DNA from: Styela clava
Lineage: Eukaryota > Chordata > Ascidiacea > Stolidobranchia > Styelidae
Assembly: GCF_964204865.1 (NCBI RefSeq)
Contig: NC_135252.1
Span: 19,923,383 to 19,987,382 of the forward strand
Reading direction: 5' to 3'
Length of the DNA stretch: 64,000 nt
Position 1 is the first letter of the stretch; the number at the start of each line of letters is the position of its first letter. The translations under genes were made by a program, and so were the position numbers. Below, piece by piece: positions 12,601 to 32,589 of the stretch. A model generated the notes under the pieces. The model ran no database searches. It had not been told where the DNA came from and saw only the letters and a program-made list of their open reading frames with translations.

Positions 12601-12820
12601 GAGTAAGCAAGACACACGATAATTTACTCCGCCCTATTTGCACAACAGCCTGCCATCGTTACATTCTTCATCGCATACAAATACTTATGCATATAATGTA
12701 TGCTAAAGTACTTCAGTCCAAGCCAGGTATAAACGAATGTGCAGTGTAGTAGTAGAAAGGGCACATCATATCATTATGAACACTTGTAAAATTTAATATA
12801 AACGAACTAGAGTAGCATTC
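9690..12820 (-). repeat. Right arm of large inverted duplication (IR1), split by a hAT element
   Basis: Read on the minus strand, this repeats the left arm at 3170-4920. Landmarks include the reverse complements of ACTGAAGTACTTTAGCAT near 12700 and AATGTAACGATGACA near 9840-9850. The arm runs 12820-12326, is interrupted by the hAT element 10646-12317, then resumes 10645-9690. Without the insertion both arms are about 1.4-1.5 kb. Divergence by eye is roughly 20-25 percent, so the duplication is old and not an assembly echo. Confidence 0.7.
10638..12325. mobile_element. Non-autonomous hAT element with perfect 8-bp TSD
   Basis: The element spans 10646-12317 (1,672 bp). It starts TAGAGATGTACCGAT and ends with the exact reverse complement ATCGGTACATCTCTA. 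It is flanked by a perfect 8-bp target-site duplication GTACAAAC (10638-10645 and 12318-12325). A TAGAG start and an 8-bp duplication are hAT hallmarks. Both ends carry clustered CCGATACCGATA subterminal repeats (10655-10730 and 12238-12300). No transposase frame is visible. The paralogous left arm of IR1 has the unoccupied site near 3909-3918, so insertion followed the duplication. Confidence 0.9.
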
Positions 12821-12825
12821 TACTC

Positions 12826-13387
12826 GTGACAAAGAATTGCAGGAAAGAGCGAGGTTTAATCAAATTATAGTTATTCCTCCTTAAATTGGTTTTTCTAACG
12901 GGTATAGATTATGTAAAAATCTCTATATTTTTAAAAGTTTTTTGTGCATTAAAAGCGTGCAATTTCAATAAATCTAGGTTGCATTGGTGAAAAAAGCACT
13001 TTGTCTATAGTACAATAAAACAATATTAGGACTTACAGAATCTTATTAAATATAACAATATAGAAAATATTTCTAAGCCTGAAATTTCAGATTTGATTAT
13101 CGAGAGCGGTTTAAACTGAAAGTTTCACTCTTCTATAATTTAAAAAAAAATCGAGTGGTAAATTTCAAATAGCTGAAGCTACTTTTTATGTTATTCATAC
13201 ACATTCATTGGTTCAGAACCAAACTTTGGATATCATTTATTCTTTAACCCTGCTAAAACGCTTAACTCAATTACTTGATTACTTTTTGTAGATAATGATG
13301 TATCAACCGTCATTGATTTACAAATATTTACCAACTTGTTTTTTTTTTAATATGTTTTTTTCAAGTTTTGTAAATTAAAAATATCCA
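12826..13387. other. Upstream region of the hsp70-like gene
   Basis: The 560 bases before the hsp70 start are AT-rich. One GAAATTTC (13081-13088) resembles a two-unit heat-shock element, but the three-unit array expected of strong heat-inducible promoters is not seen. No clear TATA box or 5' UTR exon can be fixed. Confidence 0.3.
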
Positions 13388-19909
<6,522 letters not shown>

Positions 19910-22697
19910 AACTGATATCAATTAACTTCAATTATATGTTATAATCAACTTCAGTTATTAATTATATATCAAATTAAACGTTAAAAACATATAAATTAAG
20001 TTGTAAAGTGTGTCGTAGTGTATATTAGATTGATTCTTACATACAAATTTGTTTAATTTGCTGCAAGATTATATTATAAGACAGTTCAATATTTATAGTT
20101 ATTGTATACTTTGTAGAAGTCAATAAAATAACATAAAAAATGAAAATAAATAATATAATAATCAGATTGAGAGAAGAGATAAAAACAATTAGATTTGCTT
20201 ACTTGCTAAATTTCAAATCAAATAGATCGTAAGAATAAAGCAACCTGATTACCAAACATAAATTTAGCTAGTTCTTTATAAAAATTCTAACCAATCACAG
20301 TACATGAATATTTTAACTGTTTGAATGAAACTAAAATTTACAACAATTAGGATCTCTGAGTGTGCTCTTGATTAAATCAGATTTTTGTTATACACAGAGT
20401 GTCCATAAAGTCTTAATAAATTTTAAAATTGCAAAGAAATTTATCGATAACATATATTGTTTTGGCTCTCACAGATGTATTAAATAAATTATAAATACAT
20501 AAACACTAATTGATTAATATACAACAAACCTGGTTAATATATATTGAAAACTGACGTCATAACAAAATTGAAATTGTAAACAGACTTTATGAACCCTGTA
20601 CTGAAATAGCGTCTCTGCTTGTGAATGTATATACTACAAGATTTAAAAATGAATATTTATAGCTTTTAGCACACTGATCTATCTTCATGAAATCATGAAT
20701 ATATTAACTTTAGAAAATTCTGATTGAAGTTTGATCATTCAAGTGAGAAAATATGAAATGACAACATTTTTTTACTTAGCCACAACCGTATATAGCCTTA
20801 TCGTTCTGTATGTTTTCGAGAAATCTGCTAACGACTGTTCTCTATATGAGTCGCCTATTCACTATAACAATATATATATTCATCTCTGACATTTGACTAA
20901 GCAGCTTCGGTTTTAAACAACAAGAAAGCATAATTATGCCTAATTTCATTCAATAATTCAATTAGGTCGATAATTGCCAAATTTTTGGGTTTTCTGTTCG
21001 ATAACATTTCTTTGAATTACTCATAAAATAAACCTCAATCTGCCAATAAAATTTCTCAAATCCAATTTTATGATTGAAATTACATTCAAAATGAACTCAA
21101 GCTTATTTATTTACAGTGATATAGCTACCACTGTATGAATAAAAAAGCTCGTTGGTAATGCAGATGAATGTAATTCAGAAGACATAGTGTGATGTGTATT
21201 ATTAAATATTCAACCTGAATCTTTATACTCAAAAATAAAAAGAATAGAATGAGAAATTCCTTTTACTTATAAAATAATATTGTACTTTATTATTAGAGCT
21301 AGAGCTTGATTGTGCTTTTTCTTCAGTAACAAACCTGGCATCTAATTAATGTTTGCAAATATATGAATATTGTTAATTGTATATGCAACTATCTATGGGA
21401 TCCCATTCTATCGTAATATTTTCCCTTATGGACTGACTGTAAACCTTCCTTGTATAGGTAATGATTTTTAGAATAAAACTTTTGCCTAGGAATTTTTACA
21501 TTCAAGCATTATACTTTTGGTTATTGACTAAGCGCGAATAAGATATTTTTGGAAAAAATGTAACCGCTTTTTACCCACAAAATTTATGGGTCGTCACTTT
21601 CCAGAGTTTGAAATGTATATTGGAAATTAGAGTTGCAAAGATCCATTGCTTGATAGTTTATGAAATAAAATTCAATCTACTTTACCATGAGAATTTTAAG
21701 CTTTCACAGTTTTTGCCGAATATCTTGATTTTAACAAAATCGGTATGAGTGATTATTAAACTAGTATATTAATTTGAATATTTTATTAATGTATATTCGA
21801 AAATATTTGTGAAACCAATTTCCATCTCCGGTAATAAATATAATAATTACATCAATCCCTCATTTATGTCTGCATTAATGTGAGGGGTCGCATTTTTGTA
21901 TATGGACCGTATGGATATAACAGCGCTATACATGTCAAGTTGTTTACTATAGTAATAGTCATAGAAAATAGTGAAGAATATATTAATAATGTACTAAAGT
22001 AGTGTTATTTCAAACAAATGAAGTAACTTGCCTTTATTGTCCAAAATATTACACGTAATTTATACGGCATGATATTCTCTATTAAAAATTATTATAATTC
22101 CAACTATGTTTATAATTTTTACCTTTTATTAAATTGAGTTCTTAGAAATTGCACAAAGTTTACGCACAAGACTTATCTGCCATCTATATCTTGTCCTATA
22201 CGTAGGCACATAAATATCTCGTAATTTTTGACATATTTTAACATCAAAGATGAAACAATGATTTTTAGTGTTGCAATTTATACAACAAACATTACCTCAA
22301 CTTGTTTGTTATTACCGAAGCATGAGTGAACGTTTGAAAAAATATTGTTTAACTAGGGATTTCGCAGTTATTCGAAATAATACTACACAAAACTATCACA
22401 CGATCCGTTCATTACAATCAGTAAAACTATTTATTGAATGAAATGCTTTATTGCCCAAGAAAACAAAAAATACACGGAGATATAAAATGGTGTATGAGAG
22501 TTTTATACTTAGTCTACGTCGTTAACTTTGGGTTTTTGTTTCATTGTCCCTTGATAACCTCTCATCTAAAACAATCTTTTATGTTCTATATACCAAGCAT
22601 TTTAAATTTTCTCGATAAACCGAAACTTGTTCTTTTTGTTTAGAAATAAAAATGCATTAAATAGATCAAAATCTTGAAATTATATTATATTACCAGT
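19910..22697. other. Intergenic region downstream of hsp70
   Basis: After the hsp70 polyadenylation signal (AATAAA, 20122-20127) the region is AT-rich with only short random frames on both strands. I see no exon series, no RNA gene and no clear transposon ends before 22698. Confidence 0.45.
20122..20127 (+). terminator. Polyadenylation signal of the hsp70-like gene
   Basis: AATAAA lies 213 bases after the stop codon, with a second AATAAA about 20 bases further on, in an AT-rich 3' flank. The position is plausible for the transcript end, but other weak signals exist nearby. Confidence 0.5.
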
Positions 22698-24864
22698 CTA
22701 TAGATCAGTCATTCTCATACTAGGCTTTGATAGCCGCATGCGGCTCTTAACAACCTTTCCAGCGGCTCTAGTTGATGCTTTAAAAATCAATTACTTTCGG
22801 AGAAACTTTTTCATTGAAAACTAATCATTGACTTGAAATTAAAATGCTATTAGTTAGTCTATTAGTTAGTCGATTGGATTCCGCCATGTTTATTTGCGTA
22901 ACGTTGACTAACTTATCTGCAAGATGCAATAGTGACGCCACAGTACGCGTTTCCGCACTCACTTGGACACTTTTCGCTTGGAGAGATTTTAGACATGGCT
23001 CACTTTCGTGGATTTGTTTTTGTCGCATTTCCAAATATTATGTATAAATCGAATAAATCAATGATTATTTTAATTTCTGGAGCATTTTAATTTCGTTTCA
23101 GTAATTAGAATAGAAATCAAAGCCAAATTAAATGGCTGTTAGTCTGGGGTGGGCAAAATCGAATATTTTTTCGAATCGAATGATTCGAATATTTTTAACG
23201 AATACCGAATAGTCGAATAATGAATACTTTTATACATAACAGGGATCCAGAACGTCGGAGGTCGATACTCCCTTTGAAAATTAATAGAAATATTGAAAAG
23301 TCGGCAATAAAGCGTTTTTTTATACAGAGTAATGGTTAATTTCATCATATTATCGAAGTTTTATATTTCTAGTATACCCGTGCGTTCACATCAGCAACAG
23401 TTGTTGAAGACATTAAGGGATGATTTCAAAACCAAAATAATTTTATTCTCAGTTTTATCCTCTGTATTGGCTTTGATCTTACTTATCACCGCTTGTAAAT
23501 TAACCGTGACTATTTAAAGTGAACGGTAACCGAGATGCACATATTTATTAAAATTCTAATTGAGTTCCTCACGCTTTTCTGTGGTGTTCGTGTTATTTTA
23601 GTATTAAATTGATGAACCTCGCAAATTTGCGATTGCGTGAATCCTGAATGTTGATTTAAACTAGCGATTAGATAAATTGGCCATATAGGCATTTCTAGAC
23701 CTGTGTGCCTGATGAGGGTCAGACGCTAATTATAACTAATTCCTTCATGTTTTAACGCCCCGACGGGTATTATAGCTAAAATAGTTACTGAGTAATGCTC
23801 AATTTTAATCACGGAATTTGGTACTCAAACTCAGCACTTCACTTATTGATTTTGAAAAGGTCATGCCTTAATTATTACAGCCCAAATGTTTCAAAATTTA
23901 ACACTTATAATCATTTTCGATGATAATAGACGCAACAATTCGTGAACGAGTCAGTGTGCATTGTTACAACAAAATTCACGATTGATTTTACGTTCTACTC
24001 TTGGCTCCACGCCCATGCATGGTCGAGTAAAATGTTTACATATTCGAAACTCACTTGGCCAAGGATGGAAGAGATCACTGTAGAGCTAATACAAAGTGCT
24101 TTAAAAAGGTAGCACATGACATTTTCTGTCTGGTTACAACTTAATGAGTGTTTTTCATACAAGTAACTCATACCAGCTTTTGGAAGAACTTTTGCTAGTC
24201 ATTTTTAAATCCATGTTATTTATATAACTCGAGTTTTCTAAGGATCCAAAATCACATTTTTCACAATGAAACGCCGAAAAGTCATTATAACGTCATTCAA
24301 TTTTAATCAATTTTATGTTCGAGTCATGCAAGAAATGTCACCAAACATGCGGAGTTTAAAATGTGGAAAATTTATTACAAATACTTAATCTGGTTCGACG
24401 TTTGTAACTTTACGGAACGGTCGGTACGTTTTTTTTTTGCAAAATATAGAATTGAAACGATACGTTAAGTGCAAAGAAAAGCACATAACAACCACAACGC
24501 AAAGACAACGACTTTTTAAATTTGTCGTTTTTTTTTTGATAGCAAGTGCCGTGGGGAAATTTTGCACAATTCACGATTGAGTTGGAGACTCGCGAGTTTG
24601 GTGTCCAAGCAGAGCGGCGCAGGTCACGTGGTACCGGATATTCGAATAGTAAAATGCCATTCGAATATTTTATCATTCGATCGTTATTCAAATATTTTGC
24701 TCAGCCCTAGTTGTTACGTGTGTTGTTGTTAAGATGACTTGGTATTTTAAATACGTGCTTAAGTTTGGTTGCTATTTTAACTTGCCTTGTTTGTGTGCGC
24801 TCTTCACAACATGTTCAAAATTTGGCTGTGGGACTAGAAAAGTTTGAGAACCACTGCTGTAAAT
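22698..24864. mobile_element. hAT-like element (outer), CAGTGGTTCTC-type ends
   Basis: The left end at 22706 reads CAGTCATTCTCATACT. The reverse complement of the right end (24856) reads CAGTGGTTCTCAAACTTTT, a classic hAT/Charlie-type terminus. Flanking 8-mers are CTATAGAT (22698-22705) and CTGTAAAT (24857-24864), 6 of 8 identical, which fits a decayed target-site duplication. GCGGCTCT motifs sit just inside the left end. It carries another element (23144-24710) inside. No transposase with recognisable hAT motifs is visible. Confidence 0.6.
23144..24710. mobile_element. hAT-like element (inner, nested)
   Basis: The left end reads CTGGGGTGGGCAAAAT and the reverse complement of the right end reads CTAGGGCTGAGCAAAAT. 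Both are followed by clusters of ATTCGAATA-type motifs (23155-23230 and 24640-24690), which look like subterminal repeats. The flanks (CTGTTAG / TTGTTAC) suggest an imperfect target duplication. It lies within the outer hAT-like element. The interior shows no intact transposase. Confidence 0.55.
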
Positions 24865-27800
24865 CATTCAGGAGCATTTTGTTTTACATTTTTATTGTGT
24901 CTTTATTAATGTCTTGTTTTATATATTTAATGAGTTGAAAATGTATAGAGTTAATCAAATGTATAAAGTTGGTCAAATTAATTCCATGATCTAAAGTATC
25001 ATTCAAAAATTTTGTAAATAAAAATTAAAAAAAATTAAAGCAATGTGTTTCCCGCTTTGAATTTTTGTTAATGATTGTAAAATATTGACAATGATATTTA
25101 GGTAGATAGTACAAACAAAGGACACCTATAGCAAGGCGGGATTAAAATGTCATTGGGGATCATATAATCCGTCAGTATACCAGTTGCTAGTTTTTTATCT
25201 GTCTGCGCCATTTTCTGATTTCACCGAGATTTGAGTCACAAAATTTACGTAAAACAAGATTATTACATTTTTTTATTGAAATTTTGACTTGTTATGGATC
25301 AGAAATATTACACGGAATGTACGTTGTTATAAAAATAACTTAATCTCTACGGCATTTTATTAATTCTTTACATTAATCATAAATAAATATTCTGACAACA
25401 TATCTATTTTGGATCTTGATTATTCAAGACTATTTGTTGTTAGTTAATTAAGATACGCCCTTGTTATGAAGCACCAAATCATTAATGAACTATTACGTAT
25501 ACTCTGATCATAAATGACACGCCATTTTGTTTTATATACTAAAAAGCTCACGTAACATATTTTTGAAAAGCATTAGAAACAATTAATATATTTTTACTTT
25601 ATTTTTTGTAAATTAGTATTCTGTTTGAATTTTGATGATGCATTAATGATACCGTAGCTTACGACAGTGGCTTGTTTTACATTTCATCAATTTATCTTTG
25701 CATTGAGTTATTCAATAACTAAATATATCACTTACAATGTAGATTTTTTTGTTTTGTTTTAGAAGAACGTGTTTTATTGTTTAAAGATTTGGTTTGATGT
25801 GTTGCTTCATGCAGGCATATCGCTATTCTCTGTTATCGAAATAAATTTACCAGGTCAATGAGTCATAAGAGATGAGAGATTATTATGGTGTCGTATTTCA
25901 TAGCTCAATAAATTATTGTTGTGTTTGTAAGATATCACGGAAAGCAGGTGTATATGATTAAGAATCGAATTACAGCAATTCAAGATAAACTTCCAAGAAG
26001 AGTACATTTGTTTCGTTCCCGACTAAACATTTGATTCGCAAGATGTAGGTTGTGCAGTGACCATAAATAAGTCATTGGCATTTTCATGCTTTGAAATTTT
26101 CAATTTAATTCTGCTTCAATGATTTAAAACATTGGCACAGAATTTTGCTAATTATTGCATATTAAATTATCTAGGTGTAAGAAGAGGCTTGATAACTTGC
26201 GTTAATTTGTTATTACTTCCGATATATATTCGCTGATTTTCATTCAATACATGAATAAAAAAAAATGTAAATTGAACTGAAAATTTCGTAAATTTATTCT
26301 CATGAGAGTGAGAATCGCAATCATCTATTTTCAAGTAAACAAATTTCCTATCAAGTAAATGGCCAAGTTAGCAGTCGTGGGGAAAAGATGCAGTGGCATT
26401 AACAAGTATTTACCTAGCTTTTACCAGATTCTGTTTGATGCGATATGGACAGGAGAAATAAACATTAAACTACTAACCGAATTCTTTAGTAACGTATCCG
26501 CATATTTGGTTTATATCTAGACCTTATTTTGGTTTTACTAAAGGTTGTGAAAATGTCAAAGATATGAGATATGATTTCTCGAAATTCAAAACGAACAAAC
26601 ATACTTTGACCATATTGAATTTCATTTATTTTGCGCCCTCATATATAGCAACCATAAGTGACGCCGCTCAATATTGTATGATGAAAATTTTGGACTACAC
26701 TTTCTAAATTAAAAAAAATATATATCCCAATACTATGTGCTCTGTCTTAAACTATAGAGTTTTCTGAGTTTTTGTTCATCTGATAATCCAGCAGAAAGCC
26801 AGAATAAGCTTAATCCCGCCACTTCGGCAGATTTAGTCATTTATTTAATTTGATGCATTCCAACATTGAAGACGGACTAACGAGAGACGATAAAACTTGC
26901 TTGCTGAGACCATTGCCCAGATAGGTTTACGCATTCTACAAAGTATTAAAAAAATCGTTTATACGGTGGATCCCGTGTTTGATTCAAGAATAGGATCATT
27001 ACCTGCGAGAGGATTGCTGTACTGCGCAATTCCCGTTATTACTAATATGATCCTACTTTTGTCTAAATCCATAAATACGTGTTGCTGTATACATTTTCGG
27101 TGCGCTAGGTAACTAGATTACTCGGTGCGCCATTGTCAGACACTAGTAGCAGGCAGAAGGTCCCTGTTTGTTTACGAAACTAATAGGTTTTTAGTTTTCC
27201 ATTCCTCCAAAACATCCACCCTAAATATACGTTTAAAAATCACACTCGATTTTTTGCATAATATATTTAGGTAACTTCAGGGGAGAAATTCCGTTTAATA
27301 TGAGAAAATGTAATTCTGGTTAATATATAAATTCATCCATCCAGTTTGTCTCCACCATCTTTAAGCCCCTAAAATATAAATATCATAATTTAAACATTGT
27401 TATATAAAAGTAATAAATTTATAGATAAAGTAATTAGCAATAGATAATTAGATAAGTAACACGAAATGAACGGAAAAGATTATATCATACCATTGCCTTC
27501 TTTGCACATAGGCTTATATAAGTTTAGACAAGTGTATCTGTGTTTTCTAGTTAATTTGATTAATAATCTTAAAATTATTTAAACTATTTCAATGGAGTAC
27601 ATTTAAAAAATTTAAATTGTGGAGTTGATAATACCTAATGTAGCCCACACGATTTTGTAAGATAAGAATTAAAGTTACACCCATGATGCTGTATTAGGGC
27701 AAATTGCATATTTCATCTCCTAATTTGAAATATATTTTTTCGTATGCCGAATCCGATTGAAATTATACCCAATAAAATCAATTTACATTTGATGAGTAAT

Positions 27801-28640
27801 ATAAGTGTTTTTCTTATTATTCTGTCAATTAAATTTATTTTAATGTTATTAATTAAGGCTTAGAAAATAGGAAAAATTTTGCGTTTAGGCAAAAAAATTA
27901 TTTTTTTTGAATTATTGAGTTCTTGGTATCTGTAAACGTCAAATAAGCGCAGTGTTTTTTATCATAAAATTTATGTTATTATTATGAACCAATATTGAAA
28001 TATTATCTGAGAGTCAGATCCGGAGTAGAAATCGGACTCAAGTATTGGCTTTTTTATGGTTTGAATCGGAGTCGTATCGACAAACGCTCCAGTGTCGGAA
28101 CTCGAGGTCGGTGTCAGAATTTTATATTTTTCAAAGTCCAGGACAGGTCAAAAAAACAGTTTAAAAATCTCTACAGTACTCAATAGGCATCAACTTGACT
28201 TGGCATTCTTAACAGTATATTAAAGTATAGGCTTGCGTAATCAAAATTTTTGTCATCAAAATTTTCTCGGAGTTCGAAGTCGTGGTCAAAATTTTTTACA
28301 AGTCGGGAGTTTCAGACTAAAGTGAATTTTTCCCGACTTAACTTACGCACCTGACCAGTGAGTTGTATAAAACGCTACAGGAAACATTTCTGGGAAAAAC
28401 AACAATAACCTTTGATACGATTACGGCTCCCTCCACTATCAAGTCCAGGAATTTGAAATAAATACCTGGCTAAGTAATCCCATACTCGACATGAATTGGT
28501 AACCGAACGAGAGGCCGTTGTTCGCCCTATAAAGAAAACATCTTATCGGCTTCCCTTCTCCCCCGGAATGAATATGTAAATCATATCCTATTTACTACAA
28601 ATATATTCTCAAGTTGGAATGCTTGAATAGACAAAAAAAA
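24865..28640. other. Intergenic region, no gene seen
   Basis: AT-rich, with no exon series I can support on either strand. Between about 28010 and 28330 there are degenerate GGAGTCG/GGACTC-type motifs and repeated AAAATTTT-flanked GTCG motifs, probably a decayed repeat. Frames such as 26897-27112 (+) lack coding-like composition and splice context. Confidence 0.4.
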
Positions 28641-28675
28641 TAAAATATTAATAATATAATATTGATCCTACTCTT

Positions 28676-30401
28676 TTATTGTGCGTCTCGCATGTCCGCT
28701 TCGAAAGCTTTCACGAAGTCTTCCAGCTCAGCAAGGTCCTGTGTATAAAAATCACGATTGAACGATAGCTTGTCGAATTATTGATAACGTCGACACAAGT
28801 ACAGTTTATTTTATAACCATGGTCAGATCAATTAAATTCCTAAAACAAATTTTGCTAGACACCTATTATGGGGTTTTTAGTCATCAAACATTTCTTTATG
28901 CAACTCCAAGTTACTTTTTTGAAAGTTTTTTTGTTTTCATGGCTCGTGATTCCACATATTCGATATCATGACTACAACTTAACATTTTGATAAGAGTTAG
29001 TGTTGACACTTTCCACATTAATTCGTTTTCAATTAACAATATTTTTTGTCAAAGGATGGCTGATTCAGATTATGCTTTTATACTATTGTAGTATCATTTA
29101 CAAAGTTGAGTCTTGTTTTTGCTGAGAATAAATTATACTTAAAACACATAAATTATCATAAGATATTAAAAGGCAATAGTGCAAATTTACCGCGTCTCCG
29201 TAAGATGTTAAGCGCCCATGTAGGATTCCCCTGTGTAGTATAAAAATATTTTTTATTAAATCAATCAAAAGATTAATGTAGTACAACTCAACAATTTTTC
29301 ATTCATTGATAATTCATGGATGCCTAGTTGTGAAACACTAATCAGAATAAAATAGGAATACCACAAACGACGCTGCAAAGACAGTAATTAATTGTTTAAG
29401 GTAGTGTGGTTGTTTATGATTTATTTTTGTATGTTGCACAGGTTAGAGAAACACAGGTTAGTAATAAATTATCTGCTATTAATATTCTTGTAATATTTCA
29501 GCACAATTATCTATAAACAGTTTTTATTATAAACAATTTCTTAATGTATTCATATTTGTTTTTTATCACTAATTTAAAGGCATTCAATTATTTCAAAACA
29601 CTACATTGCCATTTTTATTTATAAACAAGTTTTGACTGAAAAACGGATTATTTATTATGTTTCACCTTTCCAATTTTCCCATGTTTAAATGTACATATGT
29701 TTTGATTGGAATGAAACAAAAAAATAATTTTTTTGAATAAATCTTACCATAGTTTCCAATACAGGTTGATGATGTAGTTTGAGTATGTATGGAGGGTAGT
29801 AGCATAACTGTTGAACGGGGATAGCATTGAGAGCAGGGAATTTGTTGTGTAATAGTATGCACCGTGACACTGCTGTGCCAGAAGCACAACAAGAATCGCT
29901 AAAGCTGCGTTGACTTTCATTCTGTAATGTAAGATTGAAATCAAGTTAAAAGAGACAAATATGGAATTAAAATCCCTAATTTTCAAAATAAGATGGAAGT
30001 GTTATTAGATAAGCAGATTCAACACCGATCGTTCGACGATACTATATTTTTAACGTTGATTATGGCAGTTTCCTAAATAAACGTTGTTGTTTTTTAAACC
30101 GTCAGAAAAATAAGCGTATTAAAAAAATTATAAACAACATTCACTATCAAGACATAATATAAACTTTAAAAAGTCTGAAATTTTATTCTCTAAAATACCA
30201 AAATATATTGAATACTCTTACTCTTAATGAGTTTTGTTGGATGCTCACGTGACTCAGGTGGGTAAAATGTAAAGATATTTTCTTCCTGATAATATTGATT
30301 TCTCATTCATTTTATATTTATTTTATACTCCTAAACATTTTCCTAACCAAATATATTAGATTCAAAATTGAAAATTAACTAAACCCTCAAAATGACTTAC
30401 G
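28676..30401 (-). CDS. Secreted 91-aa protein: signal peptide, aromatic middle, acidic tail
   Basis: Coding exons on the minus strand are 29748-29920 (starting at ATG 29920), 29191-29230 and 28676-28738. They total 276 nt, with phases 2 and 0 matching exactly. A 5' UTR exon probably ends at 30401 (GAAGAC|GTAAGT), and the first coding exon starts one base before its ATG after TTACATTACAG. Residues 1-20 (MKVNAALAILVVLLAQQCHG) are a clear signal peptide. The middle is rich in Tyr, Asn, Ser and Leu (YYYTTNSLLSMLSPFNSY), with YWKLWGILHGR after it. The last exon encodes DLAELEDFVKAFEADMRDAQ, strongly acidic. There is no Cys in the mature part. Signal, middle peptide and acidic tail recall ascidian antimicrobial peptide precursors, though this middle part has few basic residues. 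I do not recognise the family. AATAAA overlaps the stop codon. Confidence 0.75.
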
Positions 30402-32589
30402 TCTTCCACTGTCAACTTCCGAATCTGAGATAATCTCTCCACAACGTTGCAAAGAATATGCCAGAATTGTGTGCAGTGTTAACCAATTTAAAATAAATTT
30501 TTCTATAAAATGGTTTTTAAAAAAAAGGTTTCGTATTACAAAATGTTTTAGTATAATTTAACCTTGGTACAAACGTGACTGGCTTTGACAATACTACTGA
30601 AATACCATAAAACATGTGTGGACCTCATTGTTTGACTGGAACGTAAATTTTAAAATTCAGCAATTGTGAGTAAAACGTGTTACAATACGTTGTGCTACTT
30701 TCAGGATGTAATTATATTTTTATGTCAAATTCATGACAGCAATTTCCTACTTTTTAAAAATATGTGGAAGACCCGATAGAATTTTGCAACAGTTTTTTTT
30801 CAATTTCACTTGATAACGAGCTATTTAGAAAATAATACAATAACAGCCACACTAATGATCTATTCAATTCATGCAGCGACCCTCATCCAAAATAGTCGTA
30901 ATCTCACTAATCATGGTGTCTAGAAATAATGAATGAATGCATTGAAAACTGATTTCTCCATATGGATGGTTTTCAATAACTTCGTCAGGATTAATATGAG
31001 CATAGATGAGTTCTGAACATTAAAGCTCATGGAAACTTCCGTGGTATAAGTTATTTTTGATTGACAGGTAATTTAACTTTCAACGTAACATTTCGACATA
31101 CTAGGACCAGTAATATTGCGTACATTTTGTCTCATTCAATTTGCGGGGCATTAGGCCAATTTCTTTTTAGTTCTTTATTTAATATATGAAACAAATCAAA
31201 TGCAATTCCTGAACAAACCGTATGTAAATTTTCAAACGAAAAACCTGTAAAGTATCACAACAGTTTTCAGTGAAAAGGCATCGAATAAAATACAAAATAC
31301 CAAATGCTACATTATTTCGAAACTTTCAAATTCATATTGTGGTTAACTTATTTTTGCAGTAAGCAATTGGTTGCTGAATATTATAAAAAACAAACTATAG
31401 ATAATGTAAAGATAAATCTCTTCAAATTCCATACTGGTAAGTGGTAATTTAATTAACTTCTCAGTGGCAGACAGCGTATGTTATTGCCAAAATAATACTT
31501 TGACAGTTGAAATAAGGTTCATGACTATAAATTTTCAAACATACAGTGCTTTCCAAAATTTAACGGTCAACAAACAGAGGAACCATCTTTCAATTTATCC
31601 TATATTTAATTTGATTCTGCGTTTTATTTGGTCGTTTAATTTCACATTAGCCGAAATATTGTTGTGACATGTAATTGAATGGTTTCGACAAATATTTTAC
31701 CACGATTGGTGTACAACACGAGCGATTTTATGACATGTAAAATTAAAAATTATTTTAGGACTGACATGTTGTGATATTTTTGCTTCGTAAAAATAATCCA
31801 TTTTTCTAAAAAATACATCAATCAACATTTCAATAATTTTATTGTTTCCCTGTCATTTCAAAATTAATTTGAAAATCACAGACCTCTCAAACCACATACT
31901 GCTTTGAAATTAAGTATACTTTGTAATTTGCAATGAAACTTAAGCTTTTTCAAAACATGTTGTTGAAATGTAACTTCAAAAGTATGAATACAAATTCAAT
32001 ATTTGTATTTAACATTGAATAATATTTTTACTTATTTATTGAATCACATTTAACTAGTGCTGCCCGCTAGATGGTGCTGGATTTCAAATATTCGATTGTT
32101 GATTAAAATATATATACTGTATTCAATGTAGCATATAGTAATTACATAATTAAATTCAAAACTTAGTAATTTTGTTGATTTCTGCAAAAAAATTCGTTAT
32201 CATAAAGCAAAAATGCTCTTTTGTTAAACTTTGAAATTTGGATCTCATTTACTCGTAGTTACTAAACAGTAACGTTTATTTTAAGTCCATCTTGATATCA
32301 AATTATGTCAATTATAAAGCTCGTAATATATCAAACAGGATATATTTCAGATTAGAAATATGACTTCAACTGTCAGATATTACAAATTTCCCCCATTTTT
32401 TTAAAAGAGCGATAAAATATGTGACATATTTTCTGTAATGATAAGATATAGGTTAACCACATAAATTATTGTTATCATTTTCCATCTATTATTCGACACA
32501 GAGTGGACATACAGATATTGTTGTCAGTATGTTGTTGTTGTTAGACTTTTTGTTGTTGTTTTTCGCTAGAAGGATTTTGCTTTTATTTT
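30402..32589. other. Intergenic region upstream of the 91-aa gene
   Basis: Contains the presumed 5' UTR exon start and promoter of the minus-strand gene just above 30402. No TATA box can be fixed. The rest is AT-rich with no supported exons. The frame 31464-31667 (+) has no recognisable features. Confidence 0.35.

Noticed and set aside
13081..13088. Heat-shock element upstream of the hsp70-like gene
   Set aside because: Only a single GAAATTTC pair is present. Three alternating units are expected, and pairs like this are common by chance in AT-rich DNA.
22825..23047. Overlapping frames on both strands inside the outer hAT-like element
   Set aside because: Neither translation shows BED zinc-finger or hAT dimerisation motifs. 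Considered as a transposase remnant but not supported.
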